This document shows, in pieces, positions 7,353 through 17,913 of a stretch of DNA of 53,366 bases. The translations under genes were made by a program, and so were the position numbers. The DNA comes from Arenicellales bacterium (GTDB taxonomy: Bacteria; Pseudomonadota; Gammaproteobacteria; BMS3Bbin11). The notes under the pieces are model-generated. The model saw only the letters and a list, made by a program, of their open reading frames with translations. It ran no database searches and was not told where the DNA came from. Numbering within the stretch: position 1 is the stretch's first letter; the number at the start of each line of letters is the position of its first letter. The stretch lies in assembly GCA_029287915.1 (NCBI GenBank), contig JARFQE010000102.1, positions 1 through 53,366 of the forward strand, written 5' to 3'.

Positions 7353-10049
7353 TCAGGCGATTTTACCGTGGCATTGTTTGTACTTCTTTCCCGACCCACA
7401 GGGACATGGCTCATTTCTACCTACCTTCCTTTGCTGTCTTACATATGGGACGTTTGAATTCTTTGTTTCTTCTGCTGCCACTGGCTCCGGTGAAGTGCTG
7501 GTATTAACATCAGGGTGATTAAATTCCATCGCCTGTTGTTGCTGTTGCATATTGGCTTCCATTTCAGCCAGTTCATTTTCTTCACGCAACTGAACACGAG
7601 CTAGCAGTGTGGTTATTTCATGCTTGATACGGTCCAGCATTGATGTGAACATCTCAAAGGCTTCGCGCTTGTATTCCTGCTTGGGGTCTTTTTGTGCATA
7701 ACCGCGCAGGCCAATACCCTGACGTAAATGATCCATCGACGCCAGATGATCTTTCCACTGGCTATCAAGCACCTGCAGAGTGATGGCTTTCTCGAGGTGA
7801 TTCATCAACTCGCGGCCATAGAGATCTACCTTTTCCTGATAGGCCTGATCAATTGCATCCTGAATGCTTTTTCGCAGGCTTTCTTCATGCAACTCGTCAT
7901 CTTTTTCCATCCATTGCCGCAGTGGCAATTGCAGACCGAATTCGCTTTCTATGTCTTCTTCCAGATGCTCAAGATCCCACTGCTCAGGCATGCTTCCCGG
8001 TGCGACAAATTGTGAGATTTCGCTTTCTACTACATCGTGGCGTATATTGGAGATGTTTTCTGAAATATCATCAGTTTCCATTAAATCATTACGCTGCTTG
8101 TAGATAACTTTGCGCTGTTCATTAGCGACATCATCGTATTCAAGCAGCTGTTTGCGTATATCGAAGTTTCTTCCTTCAACTTTTCGCTGCGCATTCTCTA
8201 TCGCCTTTGACACCCATGGATGTTCAATTGCCTCTCCCTCTTCCATACCCAGTTTCTGCATAATGCCTGAGACTTTGTCGGACGCAAAAATTCTCATCAG
8301 GCTATCCTGCAGGGAGAGATAAAAACGCGTTGAACCTGGGTCACCCTGACGACCTGAACGACCACGCAACTGATTGTCAATCCTTCGTGACTCGTGTCGT
8401 TCTGTGCCTATTACATGAAGCCCCCCGGCCTTGATAACTGCATCATGGCGCTTCTGCCACTGTTGCTTGACAGTATCAATTCTTGCATCATCGTCTGCTG
8501 CCTCGGCCAGTTCCATTTCCAGATTGCCGCCGAGGACTATATCAGTGCCTCGGCCTGCCATGTTGGTAGCAATTGTGACTGCACCGGGTGCACCAGCCTG
8601 TGCGATGATATGCGCTTCACGTTCATGCTGCTTGGCGTTCAGTACTTCGTGTTTAATACCTGATTTGTTGAGTAAATTTGATATATATTCAGAAGAATCT
8701 ATGGAAGCCGTGCCGACTAATACTGGCTGCTCCCTCTTTTTACAGTCCTCTACGTCTTCGATGATTGCCTGGAATTTCTCTTCTACTGTGCGGTATATCT
8801 GGTCGCCAAAATCGTCCCTCCTGGCTGGAACATTGGTGGGTATGACTACGACTTCCAGACCATAGATCTGGTGGAATTCGAAGGCCTCGGTATCAGCGGT
8901 GCCAGTCATACCGGAAAGTTTGTCGTATAATCGAAAGTAATTCTGGAATGTGATCGACGCCAGGGTCTGGTTTTCTTCCTGGATCTTGACCCCTTCTTTT
9001 GCTTCCACTGCCTGATGAAGCCCATCTGACCAGCGCCGCCCTGGCATCATGCGACCAGTGAACTCATCAATGATGACAATCTCATTATTACTGACGATGT
9101 AGTCAACATCTTTCTGGAAAAGTTTATGTGCTCTCAATGCTGCATTCAGATGATGCAACAGACTTATGTTACTTACATCATAGAGGCTGCTGCCCTCAGC
9201 TAACATCCCCTCTGATTCAAGCAGTTTTTCTGCTTTTTCATGACCAGCTTCAGTTAACATCGCCTGTTTTGATTTCTCATCAATAGAAAAGTCGCCGGGA
9301 CCATCTTCGCTCTCCTGTTGTACTAGCGAGGGAATCACCTTATTAATCTTGCGATACAGATCACTGCTGCCTTCAGCTGGTCCGGAAATGATCAATGGCG
9401 TGCGCGCTTCATCGATAAGTATGGAATCCACTTCGTCAACAATTGCGAATACCAGTTTTCCCTGCATCCGATCATCTGACTGGAAGGCCATGTTATCTCT
9501 CAGATAGTCAAAGCCGTACTCATTATTTGTGCCATAGACAACATCACTGGCATAGGCAGCTTTTTTCTCTTCGGGTGACTGACCGGAATAGATTACACCG
9601 ACAGTCAGACCGAGAAATCGATATACCTTCCCCATCCAGTCGGCATCGCGCCTCGCCAGATAGTCGTTGACGGTAATGACATGCACTCCATCTCCGGGAA
9701 TTGCGTTCAGGTATGCAGCAAGCGTCGCAACCAGTGTTTTGCCTTCACCGGTACGCATTTCTGCAATCTTTCCCTGATGCAGGACCATTCCTCCAACAAG
9801 CTGGGTATCAAAATGTCTCATCCCCAGCGTTCGCCGGGCAGCTTCTCTCACTGTAGCAAAGGCTTCGGGCAACAGGGCATCCAGGCTCTCGCCATCCTTG
9901 TAGCGTCTACGGAATTCGTCGGTCCTTGCTATAAGTGCTTCATCATCGAGTGACTCAACTGTAGACTCAAGCGCATTAATCTGATTTACAGATTTGTTGA
10001 ATTTCTTAATCAGCCTCTGATTTCGACTACCAAAAATCTTTTTAAACAA
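7353..10049 (-). CDS. secA: Preprotein translocase ATPase SecA
   Basis: 898 aa motor that pushes unfolded preproteins through SecYEG. Visible parts are Walker A GEGKT (K104), the DEVD box ([14 protein letters not shown]) and the second nucleotide-binding fold ([10 protein letters not shown], then [14 protein letters not shown]). The C-terminal zinc tail is [14 protein letters not shown], which binds SecB and ribosomes. A Gln-rich linker precedes the tail. The start is TTG at 10049, preceded by an AGGAA Shine-Dalgarno sequence; no ATG fits the FKKIFGS N-terminus. The E. coli neighbour secM is absent: the gene upstream is an M23 peptidase. The 166-bp upstream gap is AT-rich and could hold a separate promoter. 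Confidence 0.98.
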   Translation of the reverse strand: MFKKIFGSRNQRLIKKFNKSVNQINALESTVESLDDEALIARTDEFRRRYKDGESLDALLPEAFATVREAARRTLGMRHFDTQLVGGMVLHQGKIAEMRTGEGKTLVATLAAYLNAIPGDGVHVITVNDYLARRDADWMGKVYRFLGLTVGVIYSGQSPEEKKAAYASDVVYGTNNEYGFDYLRDNMAFQSDDRMQGKLVFAIVDEVDSILIDEARTPLIISGPAEGSSDLYRKINKVIPSLVQQESEDGPGDFSIDEKSKQAMLTEAGHEKAEKLLESEGMLAEGSSLYDVSNISLLHHLNAALRAHKLFQKDVDYIVSNNEIVIIDEFTGRMMPGRRWSDGLHQAVEAKEGVKIQEENQTLASITFQNYFRLYDKLSGMTGTADTEAFEFHQIYGLEVVVIPTNVPARRDDFGDQIYRTVEEKFQAIIEDVEDCKKREQPVLVGTASIDSSEYISNLLNKSGIKHEVLNAKQHEREAHIIAQAGAPGAVTIATNMAGRGTDIVLGGNLEMELAEAADDDARIDTVKQQWQKRHDAVIKAGGLHVIGTERHESRRIDNQLRGRSGRQGDPGSTRFYLSLQDSLMRIFASDKVSGIMQKLGMEEGEAIEHPWVSKAIENAQRKVEGRNFDIRKQLLEYDDVANEQRKVIYKQRNDLMETDDISENISNIRHDVVESEISQFVAPGSMPEQWDLEHLEEDIESEFGLQLPLRQWMEKDDELHEESLRKSIQDAIDQAYQEKVDLYGRELMNHLEKAITLQVLDSQWKDHLASMDHLRQGIGLRGYAQKDPKQEYKREAFEMFTSMLDRIKHEITTLLARVQLREENELAEMEANMQQQQQAMEFNHPDVNTSTSPEPVAAEETKNSNVPYVRQQRKVGRNEPCPCGSGKKYKQCHGKIA

Positions 10050-10215
10050 GGTGTGTTCCTACTTTGAATGGTCATAAAAAATACTATCAAAACCCGTACA
10101 TAACAGCATGTATAAATTGTATCTGTTTTAAGAATTCTTGATCGTTAGTATCTAACTCTGCTATTTCTGCCTGACCGCAATGCCTGCTTTTAAAGACCAG
10201 GCAATTTGCAATACC

Positions 10216-11175
10216 TTAGTTATCTTTTGCTTTGCGGGCGGAATGCAGTCGCTTTCGAGGATTAAATCTGCGTCCATCTTTAAACATTTCAAGATGAAGG
10301 TGTGGACCTGTTGATCGACCGGTAGAACCGATCTGGGCAATTATCTGTTCCTGATCTACACGATCACCGGTCTTGACAGCAAGTTCTGATACATGAGCAT
10401 ATAGAGTTGAATAACCATTACCATGATCGATTTCAACCATATTGCCAAGACCTTTTTTACTCCCAGCATAGTTCACTACACCGGCAGCGAGGGCAAATAT
10501 TGGTGACCCTTTGGGTGATGGTATATCTACACCTTTATGAAAAACCTTCTTGCCGGTGAATGGGTCGCTACGGTATCCATATGATGATGATATATAACCT
10601 CTTTTTACAGGCCAGCCCTTAGGGTCCATAGACTGCTTCAATTCCTTGTCCAGCATAATATTTTCAAGCAAGCCCAGTTCCATTCGTTCCTGATAGAGCT
10701 TCGCCGCAACGCGATTGATATCATCTTTTAGATCCATCATATCCAGATGCTGACCCGTTTCATCACTATTGCTACTGCCCATCGCAGGCTCAGTGCTGAA
10801 ATCAAACTCACCCTTATCAATGCCGGCCATTTCTGCGAGTCTTTGTCCAAGCGCATTGCTTCGCATAGATTCCGCCTGCAGGCGACCTAAGTGCAGACTT
10901 AAGGCATCCAGACTAGCCTCTGATCGGCGCTGAATATCAATAATATTCTGCTGTAGAGCCGATATGCGTTTTTTTTGCTCGGTAATTTGCCTGGCTGCAT
11001 AATTATTATTACTGTTATTGCCTGTAAGGAACTTTTCAGCCAGATACCAGGCCATACCGCCTGCAGCAACCGGAACAACAAGTAACATAAGTACACCAAG
11101 CATCCAGGTTTCACGGCTAGATAAACATGTACGGCAGACACGACCAGAACGTTTGGGAATAATAATAACTTGCAT
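10216..11175 (-). CDS. Membrane-anchored M23 family metallopeptidase
   Basis: 319 aa. A cytoplasmic stub is followed by one transmembrane helix at about residues 25-45, then a coiled coil at about 60-115 and 145-180. The C-terminal LytM/M23 domain (about 190-300) has all zinc ligands: H213 and D217 in HKGVDIP, and H292/H294 in HLHLE. It should therefore be a real peptidoglycan DD-endopeptidase rather than an EnvC/NlpD-like activator lacking ligands. It lies between secA and the dcw/lpxC block, where such a gene commonly occurs in gammaproteobacteria. The physiological partner is not known from sequence. Confidence 0.92.
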   Translation of the reverse strand: MQVIIIPKRSGRVCRTCLSSRETWMLGVLMLLVVPVAAGGMAWYLAEKFLTGNNSNNNYAARQITEQKKRISALQQNIIDIQRRSEASLDALSLHLGRLQAESMRSNALGQRLAEMAGIDKGEFDFSTEPAMGSSNSDETGQHLDMMDLKDDINRVAAKLYQERMELGLLENIMLDKELKQSMDPKGWPVKRGYISSSYGYRSDPFTGKKVFHKGVDIPSPKGSPIFALAAGVVNYAGSKKGLGNMVEIDHGNGYSTLYAHVSELAVKTGDRVDQEQIIAQIGSTGRSTGPHLHLEMFKDGRRFNPRKRLHSARKAKDN

Positions 11176-11263
11176 ATTGTTGCTCGTTTAATTCCTGCTG
11201 CTAGTAATTTATTCTTTGTAAATTAAATTTCACTTTTACAAGAAAAATGGTTATAAAATCCAG

Positions 11264-11689
11264 ATGAAACATATCTCATCGTTTATTTCGCAAAGTAGCC
11301 TGAAAAGTCAGACATCCAATGACTGGTTAGTCAGTACGTGGCAGCGGTCTGCCCCACCAGCTTTGCAACAAATTTGTCACCCAAAAAAGTACCATGAGAA
11401 TTGTCTGACCCTGCAGGTCGATTCTTCCGTCTGGTTAAGTCGTGTTCGACAGCAACAAAAATCACTGATACGACTTTTACGTGTTAGTCGTGAATTTGCC
11501 GGGATCAGAAAAATAAAACTGGAGGTCTCACCACGCAAAACGACGAACAGCCAAAACACTTCAAAACATTATCACCGAAAACTTTCTGGCAGCAACAAAA
11601 AAAATCTTCTCAGCACAGCTGAGCATATTTCTGATCCTGAACTCAGACTTTCGCTGCAGCGTCTTGCAGAAACTGCTTCAAAACCCTAA
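11264..11689 (+). CDS. dciA: DciA-like replicative helicase loader (DUF721)
   Basis: 141 aa, highly basic. The DUF721 domain covers about residues 18-90 (WQRSAPPALQQICHPK...LTLQVDSSVWLSRVRQQQKSLIRLL...IRKIKLEV). DciA interacts with DnaB and is the ancestral helicase loader in bacteria that lack DnaC/DnaI. A basic Ser/Asn/Lys-rich linker (about 91-120) leads to a short acidic helix at the C-terminus. It is the only plus-strand gene between 6083 and 30394. It is divergent from the M23 gene (88 bp apart) and convergent with lpxC. Family assignment is by pattern only but fits the usual lpxC-DUF721-M23-secA context. Confidence 0.85.
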   Translation: MKHISSFISQSSLKSQTSNDWLVSTWQRSAPPALQQICHPKKYHENCLTLQVDSSVWLSRVRQQQKSLIRLLRVSREFAGIRKIKLEVSPRKTTNSQNTSKHYHRKLSGSNKKNLLSTAEHISDPELRLSLQRLAETASKP

Positions 11690-11728
11690 GACTTATACTC
11701 TCTATTTTATTAACTATTCCAAAACCTG

Positions 11729-12643
11729 TTATTGAGCTACAGGTACTGCACCAGAAAACGGTATAGGTGCTTCCTTCGGGTCATCAAAGGATACGACCTC
11801 GTAGGCAGTTTCATCTTCTAGCAGCTTGCGTAATAAGCGATTATTCAATTCATGCCCGGACTTGTGGGCACTGAATTCACCAATTAGCGGATGTCCCAGC
11901 AGATAGAGATCACCAATCGCGTCCAGCACTTTATGCTTGACGAATTCATCTTCATAGCGCAGTCCATCTTCATTCAGGATATGGTAATTATCCATCACGA
12001 TCGCATTATCAAGACTACCACCACGTGCAAGGCCCGCATTTCTCAATGCCTCAAGATCATGCATGAAACCAAATGTTCTCGCCCGGCTGACCTCTTTTAC
12101 AAAGGAGGTTGTTGAGAAATCTACCGTCGCCACCTGGACTGCATTCTTTATTACAGGATGATTAAAATCGATGGTGAATGAGACTTTAAAACCGTCTAAT
12201 GGTTGGAACTGCGCCCATTTATCGCCGTCTTCAAGTTTTAGCTTTTTCTTGATCCGTATATATTTTTTTGCACTCTTCTGTTCCTGTATACCTGCAGATT
12301 GCAACAAAAAGACAAAAGGCCCGGCGCTACCATCCATAATCGGCACTTCAGGTGCAGTCAGATCGACATAGGCATTATCAATCCCAAGCCCGGCAAAAGC
12401 CGACATCAAATGTTCAACGGTTGATATCTTGACGCCATCTTTCTCCAGCGAAGTGGACAGGCGTGTATCACCTACATTTTCTGCGCTAGCCGGTACTTCA
12501 ACAGGCACATCAAGATCGATTCGTCGGAAAACCACACCGGTATTGACTGGCGCAGGCCTGAGCGTCAAATAGACTTTCTCGCCGGTGTGAAGCCCCACGC
12601 CTGTGGCGCGTATCACATTTTTCAGAGTGCGTTGTTTGATCAT
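11729..12643 (-). CDS. lpxC: UDP-3-O-acyl-N-acetylglucosamine deacetylase LpxC
   Basis: 304 aa zinc amidase for the committed step of lipid A synthesis. Zinc ligands are H78 in STVEHLMSA, and the later His and Asp in [14 protein letters not shown]. The [22 protein letters not shown] segment supplies the catalytic His region. The N-terminus [24 protein letters not shown] is standard. The gene is the distal end of the division cluster, 177 bp after ftsZ. That gap shows no strong terminator and only a poor candidate promoter, so read-through from ftsZ is likely. The C-terminus ends shortly after the FSGAVPVAQ stretch, as usual. Confidence 0.98.
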   Translation of the reverse strand: MIKQRTLKNVIRATGVGLHTGEKVYLTLRPAPVNTGVVFRRIDLDVPVEVPASAENVGDTRLSTSLEKDGVKISTVEHLMSAFAGLGIDNAYVDLTAPEVPIMDGSAGPFVFLLQSAGIQEQKSAKKYIRIKKKLKLEDGDKWAQFQPLDGFKVSFTIDFNHPVIKNAVQVATVDFSTTSFVKEVSRARTFGFMHDLEALRNAGLARGGSLDNAIVMDNYHILNEDGLRYEDEFVKHKVLDAIGDLYLLGHPLIGEFSAHKSGHELNNRLLRKLLEDETAYEVVSFDDPKEAPIPFSGAVPVAQ

Positions 12644-12820
12644 CTCTTATGCCCTATTCAAGCTGTGTTCATCAAAAAACACCCCAGAATTTGCGCAGCC
12701 TCTATATTTGACTCATAAAACCCGCAATGCTACACGAAATTAAGGGAATTGTGTACTCCAGTTTTACATCACGATCCACCGTTAGTCGGTAAAAAATTAC
12801 TGTTGAAGAATTCGTACATT

Positions 12821-13984
12821 TTAGTCAGCCTGCCTTCTCAGAAAGGCTGGAATATCGAGGTATTCAGATCCTGTTTCCTCTCCTGGTACAAATTCTTCAC
12901 CCATTTTACGCTCCCGGTTAAGACGTAGAACAGTGGGTTCCTCGAGGTCGCCGTATTTACTTTGAGCCGCCGCTTCATCAGCTGCCTGTCGATGCGTTCC
13001 GCGTATCAGTGTTGGTTTTTGCTCCTCAACAGTGACATCATCAAGCCCGGTTGCAACAACAGTGACCCGAAGCTCATCACCCATGTCTTCATCAATGACT
13101 GCACCAATAACAATGATGGCATCATCATGTGTGTATTCACTTATTGCGTCGCCGACTTCGGAGAACTCTCTCATGGTGATGCTGGTATTGGCGGTGATAT
13201 TAACCAGCATGCCACGCGCACCGGATATATCGAAACCTTCCAGGAAGGGACTAAACAGCGCACCGCTAACCGCCTCTGCTGCTCGGTTTTCACCAATGGC
13301 AGAAGCAGATCCCATCATTGCTTTACCCATTTCCTGCATAACCGTTGTCACATCAGCAAAGTCAACATTTATCAGTCCCTGGCGCGTGATGAGTTCAGCA
13401 ATTCCCTGAACGGCTCCCTGCAATACTTCATTGGCCATTGAAAAAGCATCTGTTATTGGTGAGTCTTCGACATCGAGCAATTTTTCATTGGAAATGGTGA
13501 TCAGCGAGTCGACATGTTCCGTTAGTTCCGCAATTCCTTCATCGGCAACTTGCATACGTCGATTACCTTCAAAACGGAAAGGACGTGAAACTACCGCGAC
13601 CGTCAGTATCCCCATCTCTTTCGCCTGCTGTGCAATGACTGGAGCAGCACCTGTACCAGTACCTCCTCCCATTCCTGCAGTAATAAAGACCATATCCGCG
13701 CCATTTAGAGATTCAGCGATACGTTCCTTGTCTTCAAGCGCAGCCTGTTTACCTATATGTGGATCAGCACCAGCTCCCAGCCCTTTTGTCAGGTTGGCAC
13801 CAATCTGTATGACAGAATGAGCAGTGGCAGAATTAAGTGCCTGTGCATCGGTATTGGCTTTGATAAAATCGACACCATCTATTTTTCTCAACATCATGTG
13901 ATCGACAGCATTACCGCCACCACCACCAACACCGATCACCTTGATCACGGCCTGTTGATTAGTTGTATCCATTAGTTTAAACAT
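12821..13984 (-). CDS. ftsZ: Cell division protein FtsZ
   Basis: 387 aa tubulin-like GTPase that forms the Z ring. The tubulin signature GGGTGTG is in GMGGGTGTGAAPVIA, the T7 loop is in NVDFADVTTVM, and the conserved C-terminal peptide DIPAFLRRQ (FtsA/ZipA/SlmA/MinC docking) is intact. The frame stays open upstream to 14032, but the ATG at 13984 has a strong AAGGAGA sequence seven bases ahead, and the preceding residues (YTGNNNQSINEGDD) are not family-like, so I take 13984. It follows ftsA by 80 bp. A SlmA gene in the same window (40137) would act on this protein. Confidence 0.98.
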   Translation of the reverse strand: MFKLMDTTNQQAVIKVIGVGGGGGNAVDHMMLRKIDGVDFIKANTDAQALNSATAHSVIQIGANLTKGLGAGADPHIGKQAALEDKERIAESLNGADMVFITAGMGGGTGTGAAPVIAQQAKEMGILTVAVVSRPFRFEGNRRMQVADEGIAELTEHVDSLITISNEKLLDVEDSPITDAFSMANEVLQGAVQGIAELITRQGLINVDFADVTTVMQEMGKAMMGSASAIGENRAAEAVSGALFSPFLEGFDISGARGMLVNITANTSITMREFSEVGDAISEYTHDDAIIVIGAVIDEDMGDELRVTVVATGLDDVTVEEQKPTLIRGTHRQAADEAAAQSKYGDLEEPTVLRLNRERKMGEEFVPGEETGSEYLDIPAFLRRQAD

Positions 13985-14064
13985 TTTATCATCTCCTTCA
14001 TTGATACTCTGATTGTTGTTACCTGTATACATTTTGAAACATACCCCCTGTTAAAAAACTATTA

Positions 14065-15300
14065 TTAAAAACTTCCCTTGAACCAGCTTTTCATCTTCTT
14101 CATGACTGAATTGAATCCCGACTTCATTTTGTCTGACGAGATCGGATCATTTCTCCTACGATTGCCGAAATGGATTAGTCCAATTCCGGTTGAATAAATC
14201 GGATTACATACCACTTCTTTAAGTCCTCCTTCATAACGCGGTACACCTAGTCGAACTGGCTGATGAAAAACTTCTTCTGCCAGCTCTACCATACCCTGTA
14301 ATTTTGATGAGCCTCCTGTCAGCACAATGCCTGAACCAACAAGGTCTTCAAACCCACTACGGCGCAACTCAGCCAGAACCAGGCCGTACATTTCTTCAAC
14401 TCGCGGCTCAACGACTTCAGCCAGCGTCTGCCTGGCAACACGTCTTGGTGGTCGACCACCAACGCTGTATGTCTCAAATACATCGGAGGGATCGGTCAAT
14501 TGAGTCAGTGCACAACCGTATTTTTTCTTGATTTCTTCAGCTGAATTCGTTGGTGTGCGTAGAGCGACGGCAATATCATTGGTTATCTGATCACCGGCAA
14601 TCGGAATCACTGCTGTATGACGTATGGACCCATCTGTGAATACGGCGATATCTGTGGTACCGCCCCCAATATCTACCAGACAGACACCAAGATCCTTCTC
14701 GTCCTCTTCCAGCACAGCATCGCTAGAGGCCAGCTGTTCCAGAATGATGTCGTCAACCTCAAGGCCACAACGCTGGATGCATTTGATGATATTTTGAGCT
14801 GCACTCACTGCGCCGGTAATAATATGCACTTTGGCTTCAAGCCGGACGCCGCACATACCAACGGGCTCCCTGATGCCATCCTGAGAATCAATGATGAATT
14901 CCTGTGGCAGGATATGCAGTATCTTCTGATCCATCGGGATAGCCATCGCACGGGCTGCTTCTATTACTCGGTCTACATCGCCCTGTCCAATTTCCTTATC
15001 ACGTACGGCTACAACACCATGGGAGTTAAAGCTGTTGATATGAGCACCAGCAATACCTGCATAAACGGAATAAATCTGACAACCTGCCATCAATTCCGCT
15101 TCTTCTATTGCACGCTGGATTGACTGTACCGTCGATTCAATATTTGCAACAACACCTCGCTTCATACCACGAGCCGGGTGATGGCCGACGCCGATAATTT
15201 CTATTTCACCATCGGCTGTCACCTCCCCCACAATAGCCAGAACCTTGGATGTGCCGATATCCAGCCCGACTATCAAATTGCTTTCATTCTTCTTTACCAT
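14065..15300 (-). CDS. ftsA: Cell division protein FtsA
   Basis: 411 aa actin-like ATPase that tethers FtsZ to the membrane. The phosphate 1 motif is LIVGLDIGTSKVLAIVGE, the phosphate 2 motif is CLVDIGGGTTDIAVF, and the adenosine motif is GIVLTGGSSKLQG. The C-terminal amphipathic helix needed for membrane binding is seen as VMKKMKSWFKGSF. The start ATG at 15300 gives the usual N-terminus. Upstream ftsQ is 22 bp away on the same strand. Confidence 0.98.
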   Translation of the reverse strand: MVKKNESNLIVGLDIGTSKVLAIVGEVTADGEIEIIGVGHHPARGMKRGVVANIESTVQSIQRAIEEAELMAGCQIYSVYAGIAGAHINSFNSHGVVAVRDKEIGQGDVDRVIEAARAMAIPMDQKILHILPQEFIIDSQDGIREPVGMCGVRLEAKVHIITGAVSAAQNIIKCIQRCGLEVDDIILEQLASSDAVLEEDEKDLGVCLVDIGGGTTDIAVFTDGSIRHTAVIPIAGDQITNDIAVALRTPTNSAEEIKKKYGCALTQLTDPSDVFETYSVGGRPPRRVARQTLAEVVEPRVEEMYGLVLAELRRSGFEDLVGSGIVLTGGSSKLQGMVELAEEVFHQPVRLGVPRYEGGLKEVVCNPIYSTGIGLIHFGNRRRNDPISSDKMKSGFNSVMKKMKSWFKGSF

Positions 15301-15322
15301 CTAATTATTACCATTTAACGGT

Positions 15323-16093
15323 TTATCCGGTGCTAACCGGCTCCCTTTCAATACTGTCCCACTTCACTGCAAAACCGTTGGGATAGCGCAGATCCACAGA
15401 AACAAGACGTTGTTCAAGTTTTCCCAGTGTTTGACCATAGGCACGGGTAAAACGATACAGTCGATCTTTCATGTCACGTCGCCCGAGACGGATATTCACT
15501 TGCTCATTTCTTGAATCATTAAATGCAGTAAGCTGCCAGGCCCCGCGCTGAGAATAAGTTAGCTGCTTTAACTGCATGCCGACATCTGCTAGCAAATTGG
15601 AAAACTGGTGGTGTCTGAGCTGAACAAGAACCTGTGTCCCCTGAGGTCCATACCAGCGTGGTAGACCTTTCATATTCAAACCAGGCATCTCGACAACATT
15701 TGCATCACTGGTCACCCAGTACTTATCATTCCATGCTGCAATCAAGCGCTGTTCTTTAACACTGATTAGCAAGCTATCTGGCCAGCGTCGACTAACCGTA
15801 ACATCTGATACCCAGTCAATATCGCGCAGTGATTTCTCAAGCTTGCGCAAATTAATCGCAAAGAAATTTTTTCCTATATAGGGTGACACATCAGCCTGTA
15901 AGACTGCTTTATCGACGTGCCTGAATTCGCCAATAAAACTGATTCGCGAGACCGGAAAACGGTCAGGTTGCAGTACATAGTCAGTCAGCAGCAGAAAACC
16001 TGCTGTTATAAGAAGAAGGAGCAGCATGCTACTGAGCAGGCTTCCTGCTTGATGCTTAACCACAGTCCGAGTGTTGTTCTTTGTACTATTCAT
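15323..16093 (-). CDS. ftsQ: Cell division protein FtsQ
   Basis: 256 aa bitopic division protein that recruits FtsB/FtsL and regulates septal synthesis. There is one transmembrane helix at about residues 20-40 (LLSSMLLLLLITAGFLLLTDYV). A POTRA domain follows (FPVSRISFIGEFRHVDKAVLQADV...). The beta domain contains the conserved WVSDVTVSRRWPDSLLISVKEQRLIAAWN. The start overlaps the ddl stop by 8 bases, which implies translational coupling. Confidence 0.97.
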   Translation of the reverse strand: MNSTKNNTRTVVKHQAGSLLSSMLLLLLITAGFLLLTDYVLQPDRFPVSRISFIGEFRHVDKAVLQADVSPYIGKNFFAINLRKLEKSLRDIDWVSDVTVSRRWPDSLLISVKEQRLIAAWNDKYWVTSDANVVEMPGLNMKGLPRWYGPQGTQVLVQLRHHQFSNLLADVGMQLKQLTYSQRGAWQLTAFNDSRNEQVNIRLGRRDMKDRLYRFTRAYGQTLGKLEQRLVSVDLRYPNGFAVKWDSIEREPVSTG

Positions 16094-17015
16094 CGGCTGT
16101 CTCCAGAATTCGTATCACCAGCTGATTGAATTCGATACCAGCCTGTTTTGCGGCCATCGGAACCAGTGAATGCGAAGTCATACCAGGAACAGTATTGGCT
16201 TCCAGCAAATAGGGCTTCTGATCTTTGTCCAGTAAGACATCGACCCTGCCCCAGCCGCTACACGAGGCTACATTAAAGGCTTTGACTGCCAGCTGCTGTA
16301 CTTCCTGTTCAAGTTCTGTAGGCAACCCGCATGGACAGATATAAGACGTTTCATCACTAATATACTTAGCATCAAAATCATAAAACTCGCCTTTAGCCTC
16401 AAGCCTGATCACTGGCAACGCCCTGTTGCCAAGTATGGCAACAGTGAGTTCAGTCCCTGTTATCCATTTTTCTGCCAGAACAATGTCATCAAGCTGTTTC
16501 GCTGCTCGCCAGAACTGAACAAGCTCTTCGCGGTTATTTGCCTTGCTGACACCCAGGCTTGAACCTTCACGTGACGGCTTAATTGCCATTGGGAAACCGA
16601 TCCTGACCGCGGCCAGTTCAAGGTCCTTTTCATCCTGTAGATAAATAAAGTCAGGTGTAGACAGGCCCGCTCCTATCCACATTAACTTGCAGCGACCTTT
16701 TTCCATCGCGATGGCAGATCCAAGTACCCCGCTTCCGGTATAGGGGAGGCCCAGCACTTCAAGTGCACCCTGGATCACACCATCTTCACCCCAGCGACCA
16801 TGCAGGGCGATAAATACACGGTTTATTCCATGCTTCTGCAAATCACTAAGCACCGATGCGTCACTAACATCAAAACCATGTGCATCGATGCCCATATCAA
16901 CAAGAGCCTTTAGCACAGCATTGCCAGACAATAGTGAGATTTCACGCTCGGCAGAAGGACCTCCCATCAGAACGGCGACCTTACCGAAGTGTGCCAACAA
17001 CGATTTATCAGTCAT
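16086..17015 (-). CDS. ddl: D-alanine--D-alanine ligase
   Basis: 309 aa ATP-grasp enzyme making the D-Ala-D-Ala dipeptide for peptidoglycan. Motifs are GKVAVLMGGPSAEREISLLSG, LHGRWGEDG, the ATP-grasp loop region IKPSREGSSLGVSK, and the Mg/ATP site GWGRVDVLLD with YLLEANTVPGMTSHSL. The frame extends to 17060, but ATG 17015 has a GGGGAGG ribosome site and gives the usual N-terminus, so I use it. That start overlaps the murB stop by 8 bases. The length matches DdlB (about 306 aa). Confidence 0.97.
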   Translation of the reverse strand: MTDKSLLAHFGKVAVLMGGPSAEREISLLSGNAVLKALVDMGIDAHGFDVSDASVLSDLQKHGINRVFIALHGRWGEDGVIQGALEVLGLPYTGSGVLGSAIAMEKGRCKLMWIGAGLSTPDFIYLQDEKDLELAAVRIGFPMAIKPSREGSSLGVSKANNREELVQFWRAAKQLDDIVLAEKWITGTELTVAILGNRALPVIRLEAKGEFYDFDAKYISDETSYICPCGLPTELEQEVQQLAVKAFNVASCSGWGRVDVLLDKDQKPYLLEANTVPGMTSHSLVPMAAKQAGIEFNQLVIRILETADE

Positions 17016-17913
17016 TGACGGCCTCCCCAATGATGTGGACTTCGGTCTGTAACTCGACACCAGTCTTTTCTGCTACGACTTTCTGTATATGCAGAATAAG
17101 GGCTTCAATATCAGCTGCACTGGCAGCGCCATTGTTAATAATGAAATTGGCATGTTTATCGGATACCACGGCGCCACCCATTCGCATCCCTTTCAAGCCA
17201 CAGGATTCAATCAGTCTGGCAGCAAAATCACCAGGCGGGTTTTTAAATACGGAACCTGCATTTGCGGTCCCTACTGGCTGGGACTCATTTCTTTTTTCAA
17301 GCAGATTGCGAACCCGGCTTTTTGATTCGCCACTACGCCCCGGTTTTAATCTTATATTGGCAGCAACAAACCATTCATCTGTTGGGCATTGGACTGAACG
17401 ATAGTCCACTGTAAAGTCATCAACTGATCGCTGAATCAGGTTTCCATGACGATCGATCATTTCAACAGAATCAACTATTTGCCACGTCTCACTACCAAAG
17501 GCACCGGCGTTCATTTTTAGTGCACCACCGAATAGACCCGGTATACCAGCAAGAAATTCAGCACCGCAAAGATTATTGTTCGCACAAAAACGTGCAACTC
17601 TGGCAGAGGGAACACCCACTTCTACACGAACCAGCGTTCCTTCCAGTAGAGAAATATTTTTCATCCCACTCAGTACATGAATGACGATCCCGCGAATACC
17701 TCCATCGCGCACCAGCAGATTACTGCCAAGACCCAGCCAGGTGAGTGGCAACGAGTAATCTGATTCCCGTAAGAAGTTTGCCAGGTCATCAATATCTGCT
17801 GGCTGATAAAAAATATCTGCCATGCCACCGACGCGCCATGAGGTATAGCGGGCCATCGGTTCATTTTTAAGTAAGACCCCTTTCCAGCTATGATGATTTT
17901 CTGCCATCATCAT
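17008..17913 (-). CDS. murB: UDP-N-acetylenolpyruvoylglucosamine reductase MurB
   Basis: 301 aa, short (type II) MurB flavoenzyme that reduces UDP-GlcNAc-enolpyruvate to UDP-MurNAc. FAD-binding features are [31 protein letters not shown] and [18 protein letters not shown]. The proton donor serine is in NAGSVFKNP and the C-terminal catalytic Glu is in [10 protein letters not shown]. The start codes three consecutive Met, and the first ATG overlaps the murC stop (ATGA) after a GGGGAGA ribosome site. It is about 40 aa shorter than E. coli-type MurB, which is normal for this subclass. Confidence 0.97.
   Translation of the reverse strand: MMMAENHHSWKGVLLKNEPMARYTSWRVGGMADIFYQPADIDDLANFLRESDYSLPLTWLGLGSNLLVRDGGIRGIVIHVLSGMKNISLLEGTLVRVEVGVPSARVARFCANNNLCGAEFLAGIPGLFGGALKMNAGAFGSETWQIVDSVEMIDRHGNLIQRSVDDFTVDYRSVQCPTDEWFVAANIRLKPGRSGESKSRVRNLLEKRNESQPVGTANAGSVFKNPPGDFAARLIESCGLKGMRMGGAVVSDKHANFIINNGAASAADIEALILHIQKVVAEKTGVELQTEVHIIGEAVND

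Noticed and set aside
8431-8865. 144-aa plus-strand frame
   Set aside because: It is antisense to secA and rich in Ser/Cys/Ala, typical of a reverse-strand shadow.
10156-10200. GCCTG...CAGGC inverted repeat after the M23 gene
   Set aside because: Only five pairs with an 11-base loop and no T-run, so not called as a terminator.
14617-15123. 168-aa plus-strand frame
   Set aside because: It is antisense to ftsA, with low-complexity composition and no ribosome site.
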